From Betaproteobacteria bacterium (GTDB lineage Bacteria; Pseudomonadota; Gammaproteobacteria; Burkholderiales; Casimicrobiaceae): a stretch of DNA of 64,000 nucleotides. A program made the position numbers and the translations under genes. The notes under the pieces are model-generated. The model ran no database searches. It had not been told where the DNA came from and saw only the letters and a list, made by a program, of their open reading frames with translations. The DNA lies in the NCBI GenBank assembly GCA_004293675.1, contig READ01000025.1, forward strand, positions 1-64,000. Direction: 5' to 3'. This document shows, piece by piece, positions 51,116 through 60,586 of the stretch; the first letter of the stretch is position 1; each line of letters starts with the position of its first letter.

Positions 51116-51709
51116 TCACGGCGATTGACCGAGCAAGCGTTTTCGAAATGCGCCTTGTGAAGTTTTTTCGCTGAGCCAAATATCAAAAAACGCCTCGGTG
51201 AACGCAGCATCGTTTACTTCGCCGCGCAGCACCCCGTTGTGAAAGAACTTAGCTGTTCTAGCGGGCGTGACAACACCAGTTATCTTGTCGCCGGGCTTTA
51301 CATCGGCAAACACTCGCTGCATTTCGGCGAGCCATTTGGGGTACACAGCGTCGCTACCTGTGCCCTGCTCGCGCATTTCATCGATACTGCGTTCGGCAAG
51401 TGCTTTGGCTGTGAAGTTTCGAAGGTACTCGATATCCAATACAAAGGGCTTCGTTCGATCGTGAGCCTGACCGTTGGGTGTCCACAAATAGGCGTTGTAG
51501 ACCTGAAACCCGAAGACTCGAAGCAAGCCGCCGCCGCGCGGTTTGAGCTCGGGCATGCCGGTCAGCGCTGCGGGCGCAACGGCAGGTGCGTTGACTGCGC
51601 TGGTTTGCGCAGCAACCGGCGTCAAGGCAACGCACAAACAAAAACTAGCTGCCAGTGCGAAACCGCGCGAAGTCACTGGCAAACTACGAGAACCAAAATT
51701 CAGCGACAT
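51116..51709 (-). CDS. Exported chalcone-isomerase-like protein
   Basis: A 197-aa periplasmic protein of the bacterial chalcone-isomerase-like fold. A signal peptide (FALAASFCLCVALTPVAAQ) precedes GLLRVFGFQVYNAYLWTP, DIEYLRNFTAKALAERS, then GVVTPARTAKFFHNG and FTEAFFDIWLSEKTS. Bacterial members are thought to bind fatty acids rather than chalcones. It is 4 bp after the Cfa-like gene, consistent with a lipid-linked operon. Confidence 0.82.
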   Translation of the reverse strand: MSLNFGSRSLPVTSRGFALAASFCLCVALTPVAAQTSAVNAPAVAPAALTGMPELKPRGGGLLRVFGFQVYNAYLWTPNGQAHDRTKPFVLDIEYLRNFTAKALAERSIDEMREQGTGSDAVYPKWLAEMQRVFADVKPGDKITGVVTPARTAKFFHNGVLRGEVNDAAFTEAFFDIWLSEKTSQGAFRKRLLGQSP

Positions 51710-51713
51710 CGAA

Positions 51714-52943
51714 CTACTCCTTGGTCAAGGTGAAATGGAACACATCAATGCTCTTGGCCTCGAATCCAGCGATGCAATACGCTAGGTAAAAACGCCACAG
51801 CTTGTGGAATTTTTCCGAGTAGCCCAGCGCCGATAACTCGCTCGAGTGTGAATCAAACTGCTTCATCCACCGACGAAGCGTTTCGGCGTAATCTAGGCCA
51901 AACGCATAGCGATCGGTAACCTGCAAACCCGCGCCGTTGGACTGCGTGACAAAGCGCTCGGGCGAGGGCAACATGCCGCCGGGGAAGATGTATTGCTGGA
52001 TGAAATCGCTAGATTTTCGGTATTGCTCGAAACGAGCATCATCGATCGTGATGACTTGAATGGCGGCGCGCGCTCCGGGCTTCGAGCACTGCGCAACAGT
52101 CTTAAAAAAGCTTGGCCAGTATTTCTCGCCCACGGCTTCAAACATCTCAATCGAAGCGATGCCATCGAAGCTTGCTCCAAATCGGGCTGCTGCATCGCGA
52201 TAATCACACAGCTCTAGCTTCACCAATTGATCTAGCCCTTGCGCCGCGATACGCTTTTGGGCGTATTCCAGCTGTGCGGGGGAGAGCGTGATTCCGGTCA
52301 CCCTAACGCCGCGAGTACGTGCCGCGTATTCGGCGAAACCGCCCCAACCGCAGCCAATTTCCAAAAGATGCGCGCCCGGCGCAGGATCGATTTGACTGAG
52401 GATTCGCTCGTACTTGGCGCACTGCGCATCGGTCAGTGATTGAGTCAGATCACCCGAAAAAACAGCGGACGAATAGGTCATGCTCGGATCGAGCCACAAG
52501 CGATAAAACGCATTGCCCAGATCGTAGTGCGCTTCGATATTTTTGCGCGCTTGCTTCTTGCTATTGGTGCGCAAAAAATGCCGCAGATTGAAGAGCCACG
52601 CCTTCCAGCCGCGACCGTAAAACGCGGGCATTAGCGCTTGCTGATTTCTTGCGAGCAGCGTTAACAGCGCGGTTAAGTCAGGGGTGTCCCAAAGCCCGTT
52701 GAAATAGCCTTCACCAAAGGCCACATCGCCGCCAGTAAGCACCTGCGAGCACATTGCAAAGTCGACGATCCGAATGTTGGCGTGAATGCCGTGGGGATCA
52801 TTGCCAAAATCGTGACGACTTTGGTCGGGCAATGTCACCGTCAAGCGGCCGTATTGCAGGCGAGCGAGTAACTTGAAAAGGATACGTGCCGAAATGGGCA
52901 ACGATGCCGGTGGCGAAGAAATCGATGATTCAGTAACACTCAT
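51714..52943 (-). CDS. Cyclopropane-fatty-acyl-phospholipid synthase family methyltransferase
   Basis: A 409-aa SAM-dependent methyltransferase that modifies unsaturated acyl chains in the membrane. AFGEGYFNGLWDT and YDLGNAFYRLWLD are Cfa-specific. LEIGCGWGGFAEYAA is the SAM site, and the C-terminal FPGGMLPSPE is characteristic. It is translationally coupled to DUF1365 (ATGA at 52940-52943). Members in this gene context often make other methyl modifications rather than cyclopropane rings, so I do not give a gene symbol. Confidence 0.9.
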   Translation of the reverse strand: MSVTESSISSPPASLPISARILFKLLARLQYGRLTVTLPDQSRHDFGNDPHGIHANIRIVDFAMCSQVLTGGDVAFGEGYFNGLWDTPDLTALLTLLARNQQALMPAFYGRGWKAWLFNLRHFLRTNSKKQARKNIEAHYDLGNAFYRLWLDPSMTYSSAVFSGDLTQSLTDAQCAKYERILSQIDPAPGAHLLEIGCGWGGFAEYAARTRGVRVTGITLSPAQLEYAQKRIAAQGLDQLVKLELCDYRDAAARFGASFDGIASIEMFEAVGEKYWPSFFKTVAQCSKPGARAAIQVITIDDARFEQYRKSSDFIQQYIFPGGMLPSPERFVTQSNGAGLQVTDRYAFGLDYAETLRRWMKQFDSHSSELSALGYSEKFHKLWRFYLAYCIAGFEAKSIDVFHFTLTKE

Positions 52944-53707
52944 GAGCGCGAAATTCCTGTCATTCGTGAAGTCAGTTTTCCGTAAAAAGGGACGCGTTTA
53001 ATTGCCAAGCGCAGCGCTTGCCAATGAATGCGAGCAACCACCGCCACGCTTTGTAGCGGAAATCGAATCAACGCTGCGCGAAGATTCGATTTCGACAGTG
53101 GCTGGGCACGGCCGCTAATGTGGGTGTGTAGCAAGTGGCCTTTTCCGTCATCGTAATCAATTCGGGCGAGCCACTGCTCGGGAGCAAAGTTAAATCGAAA
53201 CGCGTAGCTGCCCACCACTTGGTTAAACGGCGACACGTGAAGCTGCTTTGTGGCAAACAGCGTCTCACCCGAGACTAAGCCCAATTTGCCAGTGGGTGTG
53301 AGCAAGTAGCTGTGCCCCTGACCAAACGTATTGCGAACCTCAACAAGCACCGCGAGCACGTGCTTTTCCGTATCGCGACAAATCCAAAAACTCACGGGAT
53401 TAAAGACGTAACCAAGGATTCGTGGAAACGTGACAAGCTCGACGTCGATGGGTGTGACAGCCACGATCAAGTCGTGCTCTGTCAAAACGCGGCGAATCCA
53501 CGCGAGCAAAGATGATCCATCGCGCATGCCATGATCACGCTCCTGAAACGACGCCAGTCCCGATCGATTGACGGGCAAGACTTGATTGATCGCTGACAAC
53601 TCTTGCAGCGGTAAACGAACACAAAACAGCGGATAAGTGAAGGCGTGTTTCGCTGGCCGTTCACGTTCGTGCGTCACCTCACCCACGATGATTGCAGCAC
53701 GACTCAT
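52940..53707 (-). CDS. DUF1365 protein
   Basis: A 255-aa DUF1365 family member. Its opening VGEVTHERERPAKHAFTYP, FGYVFNPVSFW-like ILGYVFNPVSFWIC, LHVSPFNQVVGSYAF and QSVAVVARIHWQALRL are typical. Its stop and start overlap both neighbours (FAD oxidoreductase and Cfa). The family's biochemical role is unknown, but it is nearly always found with these two genes, suggesting a three-part fatty-acid modification pathway. Confidence 0.92.
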   Translation of the reverse strand: MSRAAIIVGEVTHERERPAKHAFTYPLFCVRLPLQELSAINQVLPVNRSGLASFQERDHGMRDGSSLLAWIRRVLTEHDLIVAVTPIDVELVTFPRILGYVFNPVSFWICRDTEKHVLAVLVEVRNTFGQGHSYLLTPTGKLGLVSGETLFATKQLHVSPFNQVVGSYAFRFNFAPEQWLARIDYDDGKGHLLHTHISGRAQPLSKSNLRAALIRFPLQSVAVVARIHWQALRLAIKRVPFYGKLTSRMTGISRS

Positions 53708-54981
53708 TGGGCGTTAGCGCCCTTCGTTTGATTAGCCTCGGAAGAAATCATTGCAACAACGCGCAGGGCCGATTGCAAGCCGTCTTCATGAAAACCATTG
53801 GCGAGCCACGCACCCGCGTAATAGGTGTTGTTATCACCTTGAATCGTCGCTATTGCCGATTGCGCGGCGACCGCTGCCCGGTTGAGCAGCGGATGGCTGT
53901 ACTCAAATTCCGCAATGACTTTCTCCGCAACAGGCTCGAGCGGTGGGTTCAAAGTCTCGAACAGCTGAGTCTTGAACGGTAGGGGTTGCAAGCGATTTAG
54001 CCAATAAGTCAATGCCACGGGACGCACGCCGTTGACATCATCAACTTGCAAATAGTTCCAAGCCGCCCATGCGCGGCGGCTGCGGGGCATCAACGTTTCA
54101 TCGGTATGCAATACGCAACGATTGGGTTGGTAGGCAACGGCAGAGAGCTGCGCTCGCTCGACCGCGCTCGGTGCAGCGAGCATTGCTAGCGCTTGATCGC
54201 TGTGACAGGCCATGACCACTCGATCAAAGACTTCGATGCCGGAATCTACTTGCACTTGTACGCCACCGCCACTGCGCGTGATTGAGCGCACAGGCGTCTT
54301 AAGCCGAGCGTCTTTGAGTGTGGCAACAATTTTTTCAACATAGTTTCGTGCACCGCCGCGCACCGTCATCCACTGCGGCCGATTGGAGATCTGTAACAGG
54401 CCGTGGTTGTGACAGAAACGCAGCAACATTTGCAGATCGAAATCCATCACATCATTTCGCGGACTTGACCAAATCGAGCCGACCATGGGCCACAAATACC
54501 AGTCAAACAAAGCGCTGCCGAAGCGATGCTCTGCCAAAAACTGACGTAGTGACATCGACGCGACGCGGCCCTCGTTCACCATCGCTGTGGTCAGCCGATT
54601 AAAGCGAACGATGTCTGCCAAGAAGCGCAAAAATTTGGGATTGACTAGGTTTTTTGGCTGCGCGAACAACGTTGCCAAACTGCAGCCCGACCATTCAATG
54701 CCATCGCGATCCGCTCGTACCGCAAACGACATTTCGCTGTTGGCAAGCGCCACGTCAAGCTCTGAGAAGAGTGCTAGCAATCCCGGATAGGTTCGGTCGT
54801 TGCAAACTAGAAAGCCAGTGTCAACGCCGGAGCGAAGGCCGTCGAGTTCAACGTCCACCGTGGCGGTGTGCCCTCCGAAATAGGCATTGGCTTCTAACAG
54901 CGAAACGCTATGCCCCGCCCTCTGCAGGTAGAAAGCGCTCGCTAAGCCCGATATGCCAGCACCCACAACTGCGATGCGCAT
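53704..54981 (-). CDS. FAD-dependent amine-oxidase-like oxidoreductase
   Basis: A 425-aa flavoprotein with an N-terminal Rossmann motif (MRIAVVGAGISGLASAFYL) and the second dinucleotide feature FGGHTATVD. A C-terminal FAD segment (TYYAGAWLANGFHEDGLQSA) completes the fold. I chose the ATG at 54981, which begins the Rossmann strand. It is the first gene of the eight-gene minus-strand operon, and its stop overlaps DUF1365. It probably oxidises acyl chains together with DUF1365 and the Cfa-like enzyme. Confidence 0.9.
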   Translation of the reverse strand: MRIAVVGAGISGLASAFYLQRAGHSVSLLEANAYFGGHTATVDVELDGLRSGVDTGFLVCNDRTYPGLLALFSELDVALANSEMSFAVRADRDGIEWSGCSLATLFAQPKNLVNPKFLRFLADIVRFNRLTTAMVNEGRVASMSLRQFLAEHRFGSALFDWYLWPMVGSIWSSPRNDVMDFDLQMLLRFCHNHGLLQISNRPQWMTVRGGARNYVEKIVATLKDARLKTPVRSITRSGGGVQVQVDSGIEVFDRVVMACHSDQALAMLAAPSAVERAQLSAVAYQPNRCVLHTDETLMPRSRRAWAAWNYLQVDDVNGVRPVALTYWLNRLQPLPFKTQLFETLNPPLEPVAEKVIAEFEYSHPLLNRAAVAAQSAIATIQGDNNTYYAGAWLANGFHEDGLQSALRVVAMISSEANQTKGANAQ

Positions 54982-55088
54982 CAATACTCCGTCCGTGTTG
55001 CGTGGCCAACGCGCGTTGCACCCTGGCATCTGATCGGCTTCGCACCATAGCGTTCTACCGATATTTTTCTTTGCTTCAAAACCTCGCG

Positions 55089-55919
55089 CTACGCGAGCTT
55101 AAGCCCTCCGCGGCCATAGAGCTCGGCGTAGGCCGAATGGTTGTGAATCGACTCAAAATTTTCGCTAGCAACCATAAATTCGCCAATCGAGGCATTCGCT
55201 TGGCAGGCCAGCGCAATGTCGCGAACCAGGTCCTCGACGAATTTTGGATTGTCGTACGCGCGCTCAGTCACGAATTTTTCGTCCGGGCGTTTCAAAACGC
55301 CGTAGAGTTCGGCCGATGCCTGCGCCTCAGCAATTTCAATGAGCGATTCGATCGACAGGCTCGGTGCTGCCTCGGCACGGATAGTGATATGCGAGCGCTG
55401 ATTGTGTGCACCGTAATCAGATATTTTCTTAGAGCAAGGGCACAGACTGGTCACGGGCGCGACCACTTCGAGTGTGAACTTGGACGGTTGACCGGTTTGG
55501 GTCTCGACGGTAAACGAAACGTCGCTATCGAGCAAACTCTGTGCGCCCGATACCGGTGCGGTTTTCGTTCGAAAGTACGGAAACTGCATCGACAGGTGCG
55601 CAGTCTGCGCCTCAAGGCGCTGCTGCATCCGTTCGGCAAAGGCGACAAAACCGGCGGGATCGAGCGGCGCTTGGATTTCTTCGAGCATTTGGGCAAACCG
55701 CGACATATGCGTGCCCTTGACGTTATCGGCCAATCCGACATACATCGCAAACGTTGCTATCGTGGCTTGAGCGTTCGCGCCGGGGGACGCGATCCGGACC
55801 GGATGACGAAGCGACTTAATGCCGACGCGCTGGATCGGCAAATGACGGTCATCGGCACGCGATTGCGTGTCGTCAAGCGGGGGCGTGCCCAAACGGAAGT
55901 GAGCGTCGGTTGCGTTCAT
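55089..55919 (-). CDS. folE2: GTP cyclohydrolase FolE2
   Basis: The zinc-flexible (type IB) GTP cyclohydrolase I, 276 aa, catalysing the first step of tetrahydrofolate synthesis. GLADNVKGTHMSRFAQ, the catalytic Cys in TSLCPCSKKISDYGAHNQRS and the C-terminal YDNPKFVEDLVRD are diagnostic. It precedes the FAD operon with 107 bp between. FolE2 often appears under zinc limitation (Zur), but no Zur-like box was evident here by eye. Confidence 0.95.
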   Translation of the reverse strand: MNATDAHFRLGTPPLDDTQSRADDRHLPIQRVGIKSLRHPVRIASPGANAQATIATFAMYVGLADNVKGTHMSRFAQMLEEIQAPLDPAGFVAFAERMQQRLEAQTAHLSMQFPYFRTKTAPVSGAQSLLDSDVSFTVETQTGQPSKFTLEVVAPVTSLCPCSKKISDYGAHNQRSHITIRAEAAPSLSIESLIEIAEAQASAELYGVLKRPDEKFVTERAYDNPKFVEDLVRDIALACQANASIGEFMVASENFESIHNHSAYAELYGRGGLKLA

Positions 55920-56168
55920 AGGAGAAGTTTACTCTGCGCTTTGGGCCGTTCACACATTCAAACGTGGGTCGGCACGGCCTGATGCGTGTTTAGGTTGCGG
56001 CGATTGGATGCAATGCCCTGCCCTGCACAACCTGGAGGATTCGTCGTTAGGGCTGCAATGTGGTGGCGATCCACGCGTTCAAAAGTAGCAGACAGGGCGT
56101 TTTAGGCGGTAACAATTTCTGATTGGGTGACGACAGAATCAACAAACGCGCAGATTTTGGCAGCGTGT

Positions 56169-56197
56169 CTTAGACATTAGTGATTTTTGGTTGTACA
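56169..56197 (+). promoter_or_regulatory. Candidate promoter/operator of the CarH/LitR-like gene
   Basis: TTAGAC at 56170 and TGTACA at 56192-56197 are spaced like -35 and -10 elements (16 bp). The TGTACA palindrome overlapping the promoter fits autorepression by a CarH/LitR-type MerR protein. Inferred from position only. Confidence 0.4.
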
Positions 56198-56235
56198 CTC
56201 GTGCGCACCAAAGCAGCGCGTTTTAAAACGATTCG

Positions 56236-57171
56236 ATGACCGATACCTACAGCGAAGTCGACGGCGCTGCCGTTACGCACCTCACCATTGGTGGCGTGGA
56301 GCGAGACACTGGCCTTTCAAAGGACGTGCTCCGCGTTTGGGAGCGACGCTACGCGTTTCCGCGCCCGGAGCGTGACCGCTACGGCGAGCGACTCTATCCG
56401 CTGTCGCAAGTTGAGCGTTTGCGAACGATCAAGCGCCTGATGGACGCCGGCCATCGCCCCGGAAAACTGCTCGCAATGAATGAAGTGGCGCTCAGTGAGC
56501 TCTCCAGCCGACAATTTCGCAGCCAACACACGGAACAAGTCGCCAATCATTTACAGCAAATTTTGACGCTGCTGCGGACCAACGATGACATCGCGCTGCG
56601 CCAGTTTCTGGCGCAACTCATGATGAAGCAGGGCTTGCAGCGCTTTGTTTTGGAAACGCTGTCGCCGCTCAACCGCGAAATCGGCGACGCGTGGATTCGC
56701 GGCGAACTGCAAGTGTTTCATGAGCACGCCTACACCCAGGTCGTACAAACGTCGCTCCGAGCGGCCATCAGCACAATTCCGCTGCCGGGATCGAGTCCAC
56801 GGATCGTGCTCACCACCTTTCCCAACGAGCCGCATTCGTTGGGCCTCTTGTTGGTCGAAGCGCTACTGGTCCCCGAGGGCGCGCACTGCATTTCGCTAGG
56901 ACCACAAACGCCGATCCCCGAGATTGCAGCCGCGACGGCAGCCTATGACGCCCACGTTGTTGCGCTGTCGTTTTCTTCCGCTTACGGCGGCAAGCAAGCG
57001 CTCACAGGGCTAGCATCGCTACGTGAGCTGCTACCGCCGCACGTCGCAATTTGGGTCGGCGGCGCTCTGTTTTCACGGCTGCGAACCCGATTACCGGGGA
57101 TCGACTACGTCGAAAATTTGGCGGCTACGTTGAGTGCATTGAAGCAATGGCGAAATGGCACCGCTCAATGA
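56236..57171 (+). CDS. MerR-family regulator with B12-binding domain, CarH/LitR-like
   Basis: A 311-aa transcription regulator. The N-terminal MerR helix-turn-helix (GGVERDTGLSKDVLRVWERRY) is followed by a linker and the cobalamin-binding module. Trp and Glu-His in WIRGELQVFHEH match the W-x9-EH contact of CarH, and PNEPHSLGLLLVEALL has ExHxxG, with the His expected as lower axial ligand. These residues suggest that adenosyl-B12 is bound and that light releases repression. The gene is divergent from folE2 and the FAD/DUF1365/Cfa operon, which are the usual targets of such regulators. It has no photolyase neighbour within the window. Confidence 0.88.
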   Translation: MTDTYSEVDGAAVTHLTIGGVERDTGLSKDVLRVWERRYAFPRPERDRYGERLYPLSQVERLRTIKRLMDAGHRPGKLLAMNEVALSELSSRQFRSQHTEQVANHLQQILTLLRTNDDIALRQFLAQLMMKQGLQRFVLETLSPLNREIGDAWIRGELQVFHEHAYTQVVQTSLRAAISTIPLPGSSPRIVLTTFPNEPHSLGLLLVEALLVPEGAHCISLGPQTPIPEIAAATAAYDAHVVALSFSSAYGGKQALTGLASLRELLPPHVAIWVGGALFSRLRTRLPGIDYVENLAATLSALKQWRNGTAQ

Positions 57172-57325
57172 TCGATCCTTGACACGCTGCGCGGCAATTG
57201 CGACAACAGCGAGGGTTAAGTCGCTAGACGGAAGCCGCGGTAAACGATAAAAAGGAGTTTCGACCGCCCGCGCTATTCGCTCCCTCGTTCAAAGCGCTCC
57301 TTTTCACGGCGGTTTTGCAAGGAAA

Positions 57326-58171
57326 ATGATGCTTTATTCAGAACTCTTCAAAGACCTCGAGTCCGTGCGCTGGAGCATGGCCACTGATGTGCCATGGGAT
57401 ACGTTTGACGCCAGCCAACTGAGCGACGAACAAGCGCAAACCATTCGCCTCAACGCGATCACGGAATGGTCCGCCCTGCCCGCCACCGAAATGTTTTTGC
57501 GTGACAACCGCGGCGACAGCGATTTCTCAGCGTTCATGTCGATTTGGTTCTACGAAGAGCAAAAACACTCCCTCGTACTGATGGAGTATTTGAAGCGCTT
57601 CCGGCCCGATTTGGTGCCCACCGAAGCAGAGCTCCATAACGTACGCTTCGAATTCGATCCGGCGCCACCGCTCGAAACGCTGATGATGCATTTTTGCGGC
57701 GAAATTCGACTCAACCACTGGTATCGCCGTGCCGCCGAATGGCACAGCGAGCCGCTCATCAAACACATCTACGGCCTGATCGCCAAAGACGAAGCTCGCC
57801 ACGCCGGCGCGTATCTCAAATATCTAAAGCAAGCCGTCGCCCGCGCCGCCGCCGACAAAGTCAACGAAGTCAAAGCCGGTTTCGCCAAGATCGGCTTTCT
57901 GATGGCCGCCAGCGGCCGCGCCGGAAAACCGCTGCATCCAACCAATTTGCACGTCAACGAAGCGCTGTTCCCCAACGACACCGTACAGAGCAAACTACCC
58001 GACCCCGAATGGCTCGAGCGCTGGCTCGACACGCAAATCAACTTCGACAAAGAATGGGAAGGTAAGGTTGTGAAAATGATTCTGCACAACCTCTCCAACC
58101 TGTTCGGGCGAAGCTTGGAATCGCTCGGGGATTTGAATAAGTATCGGAAGTCATTGCTCGCGGCGGGGTGA
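57326..58171 (+). CDS. Ferritin-like diiron protein
   Basis: A 281-aa helical protein with the two diiron motifs WFYEEQKHSLVLMEY (ExxH, first pair) and IAKDEARHAGAYLKY (ExxRH, second pair). The intervening HFCGEIRLNHWYRRAA supplies another Glu. It resembles acyl-carrier-protein desaturase-like ferritin-fold proteins. Its start is preceded by AAGGAAA. It lies 154 bp after the regulator and could be part of the same light or lipid response. The substrate is unknown. Confidence 0.8.
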   Translation: MMLYSELFKDLESVRWSMATDVPWDTFDASQLSDEQAQTIRLNAITEWSALPATEMFLRDNRGDSDFSAFMSIWFYEEQKHSLVLMEYLKRFRPDLVPTEAELHNVRFEFDPAPPLETLMMHFCGEIRLNHWYRRAAEWHSEPLIKHIYGLIAKDEARHAGAYLKYLKQAVARAAADKVNEVKAGFAKIGFLMAASGRAGKPLHPTNLHVNEALFPNDTVQSKLPDPEWLERWLDTQINFDKEWEGKVVKMILHNLSNLFGRSLESLGDLNKYRKSLLAAG

Positions 58172-58262
58172 GCTGGGGCAACCAACGTCGCCATCATTTT
58201 TCATGGCGATGACGTGTATGCCAATTCAGACCGCGCAGCCCCTTTCGCTCTAGCCAACACCT

Positions 58263-58377
58263 CCCCGTTCGTGGTGAGCTTGTCGAACCATGAACGGCTC
58301 GGGAACAAAGGCCTATGTTTGCTGAAGGGCTCACTTCTATTGCCGATCATGGTTCGACAAGCTCACCACGAACGGGG
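58263..58377. repeat. 31-bp perfect inverted repeat pair
   Basis: CCCCGTTCGTGGTGAGCTTG begins the left arm (58263-58293), and its exact reverse complement forms the right arm (58347-58377). The loop is 53 bp. Related GTTCGTGGTGAGCTTGTCGAAC elements, abbreviated here to TGAGCTTGTCGAAC, occur as REP-like repeats in proteobacterial genomes. As an extragenic stem it may protect the mRNA end of the preceding gene. No gene is supported in 58172-58497. Confidence 0.75.
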
Positions 58378-58497
58378 GGGGTGGGACGCTGACGCGGGGA
58401 TGCTCTGAGAACGCCATCTTGCCTCTGCGCCGCCAAGCCTGCGCCGAGGCCGGCTGACGAAGAAAGGCGGAGCATCAATGCCATGCGCAGCAGAGCG

Positions 58498-58692
58498 TCA
58501 CTCCGGCACGCACATCACCACACCTTCATTGATCCACCCGAGTCGCATCATCGCGCGAACGACTTCGAAGTCCGTTGAATAGCGATGATTGGAGTCAACA
58601 TTGCGCTTGCCGGTCGCGCCGTACGCTCCGTTGTAGACGCGATAGAGGCCTATCGTTTGAATTGGGCAACGCGCCACTGAAAACCGCTTCAC
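58498..58692 (-). pseudogene. C-terminal remnant of a DUF5648-like repeat protein
   Basis: Only about 64 codons remain. The pattern GLYRVYNGAYGA, then NHRYSTDFEVVRAM, GWINEGVVMCVPE matches the last repeat of DUF5648-type wall or surface proteins. There is no N-terminal domain or signal peptide, so it is likely a truncated relic next to another relic (58689-59006). Confidence 0.6.
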
Positions 58693-59006
58693 TGTTTTAC
58701 CGCTACTCGATTAATCGCCGCGGCAACGGTGGCCGCGTAATCTGGTTTGGTAATCATGTTCACATGGTTGGCGCCCTCGAGGCGCACGACTTCGAGCCGA
58801 TTGCCTAGCGCCGCTTTCCATTCGGCGGCATACGCAGCGCGAGCCTCGTTTACCTCGTCGGCTGGAACGGCCACGTCTTCGCTCCACCCTAAGCCCGCGC
58901 GATTAATCCAAACGCTTCTGACGTCAGGCGGCAGCGCGTCGCGCACACGATGTCATCCGAGACCGAGCGCGGTCAGCGTACTGCTCGGTTTATCGAACTG
59001 ATTCAT
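58689..59006 (-). pseudogene. Truncated alpha/beta hydrolase with in-frame stop
   Basis: The frame MNQFDKPSSTLTALGLG is followed by a TGA, then HRVRDALPPDVRSVWI without a frame change. It ends in EGANHVNMITKPDYA, which carries the catalytic His of an alpha/beta hydrolase. The nucleophile-elbow half is missing. The stop near 58954 and the lost N-terminus mark it as a decayed gene. Confidence 0.65.
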
Positions 59007-59244
59007 CTATTTACCTATCCCTGTTTTGAGTTAAATAATTTATTTTATAAAGTATTATATTGTTGTTTTACAGAAATTAAATCAATTCGATCTTAAGCTG
59101 CCATCAACCTGTCTTTCGGCCACGGGGCGGCGACAACACCGGTCCTCTCGGAACTATGCGGTGACTTCGATTTGCGCCAACGATCCACAGCGCATCAACA
59201 ACGTGAAGCCCATTTGCGCTGCTTCACCAAGATAGGACTTCAAC

Positions 59245-60357
59245 ATGACAAACTCTTTACGCTTTCAACGTGTTTTTTCGACCTGTTGCCTTGCCTCGGC
59301 GCTGATGCTCGCGGGCTGTGGTGGTAACGAAGTCATCGAACAAACGCCCGTGGTCGCCGAGTCTCAACCCCTTGCAACGGCCACCGCTACCGAGGTTGGC
59401 TTAGACGCGAAACTACTCGAACAAGCGATTGCCGAGTTGCCCCCGGCAATCGATCATGGCATGCATAGCATGCTCGTGTTACGGCACGGAAAGCTTGTTC
59501 TCGAGCAGTATTGGAACGGCTACGACAAGGATGCGCTGCAAGACATTCGTTCAGCGACCAAGAGCATCACTTCGCTACTGACTGGCGTCGCAATCGACAA
59601 GTCGTTGTTGCTCGGTGTTGACGAGCCCATTCGCGACACGCTCGTGTCTGCCTATCCAAACGCGCCCGCGCTAGCACACGCAATTTCGATCAAGCATCTA
59701 CTGACGATGAGCAACGGCCTCGACTGTTTTGATGGCGATCTATCGTCACCAGGACACGAAGATCGAATGTATTTGAGCCGCGACTGGGTGGCATTTTTTC
59801 TGGCACTTCCGCTCAAAGACCCACCTGGAAGCATCGGGCGCTACTGCACCGGCGGCGTTGTTGCGCTCGGGCGCATTGTTGCCGAACGTGGCCGACGCGC
59901 AATTCCGACACTTGCCGACGAATGGTTGTTCAAACCCTTGGGCATTGACTACGTTCGTTGGGCGCGGTTTGACGACGATCGTCAAACCGATACAGGCGGA
60001 CATTTGAAAGTGCGTCCGCGCGACATGGCCAAGCTCGGTCAACTGGTTCTCCAACGCGGGCAATGGCAGGGAAGACAACTTGTGAGTGCGGCGTGGATCG
60101 AGGAATCGACGAGCCTGCAAGCGCGCATCGACGGAAACTTGCCGTACGGATATCTTTGGTGGATGATCGGAACGACCCATCGCGGCAAACCCATCCGAGT
60201 GATCTACGCGAACGGCAACGGCGGGCAGCAAATTTATGTGATACCGGAGCTCGATGTTGTCGCCGTGTTCACGGGTGGCAACTACGGCGATGGCGTGAAG
60301 TCGAATCAATCGCTTCGATTGCTGGCAAAGTACATTATCCCCGCAGTGCAAGACTGA
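59245..60357 (+). CDS. Serine hydrolase lipoprotein, class C beta-lactamase-like
   Basis: A 370-aa envelope protein. The signal ends in the lipobox LAGC (Cys25). The catalytic SxxK is SATK in DIRSATKSITSLLTG, and YCTGGVVALG plus the NGNGGQQIYVIP segment supply the second and third conserved regions. It probably sits in the outer membrane, facing the periplasm. AT-rich sequence at 59025-59095 lies upstream. It is similar in family but not in sequence to the island's 44059 gene. Confidence 0.88.
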   Translation: MTNSLRFQRVFSTCCLASALMLAGCGGNEVIEQTPVVAESQPLATATATEVGLDAKLLEQAIAELPPAIDHGMHSMLVLRHGKLVLEQYWNGYDKDALQDIRSATKSITSLLTGVAIDKSLLLGVDEPIRDTLVSAYPNAPALAHAISIKHLLTMSNGLDCFDGDLSSPGHEDRMYLSRDWVAFFLALPLKDPPGSIGRYCTGGVVALGRIVAERGRRAIPTLADEWLFKPLGIDYVRWARFDDDRQTDTGGHLKVRPRDMAKLGQLVLQRGQWQGRQLVSAAWIEESTSLQARIDGNLPYGYLWWMIGTTHRGKPIRVIYANGNGGQQIYVIPELDVVAVFTGGNYGDGVKSNQSLRLLAKYIIPAVQD

Positions 60358-60586
60358 TTCTCGCTACGTTCTCCAACCAATACGTTACGTCGAGGCTCAT
60401 ACTTTTATTCTGGTCTGCTTATCTTTTGCGCCAACCAACTGCCGTTTGTCGCAAAGCGCTGGCAAGCATTTTGCTGCAACGCTACAGTTAGTTTCGTGGC
60501 GCAGATAGTACGAGCCGGGAATCTGCTCGCATAGCCAATGTCTCATCATTTCGATCAATGAATTTCTGGATTAGCGAGTCAATCAC

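Noticed and set aside
54654-55982. 442-codon plus-strand frame spanning the FAD oxidoreductase start and folE2
   Set aside because: Both minus-strand genes are well-supported families; the plus frame is Arg/Cys-rich and crosses an intergenic region.
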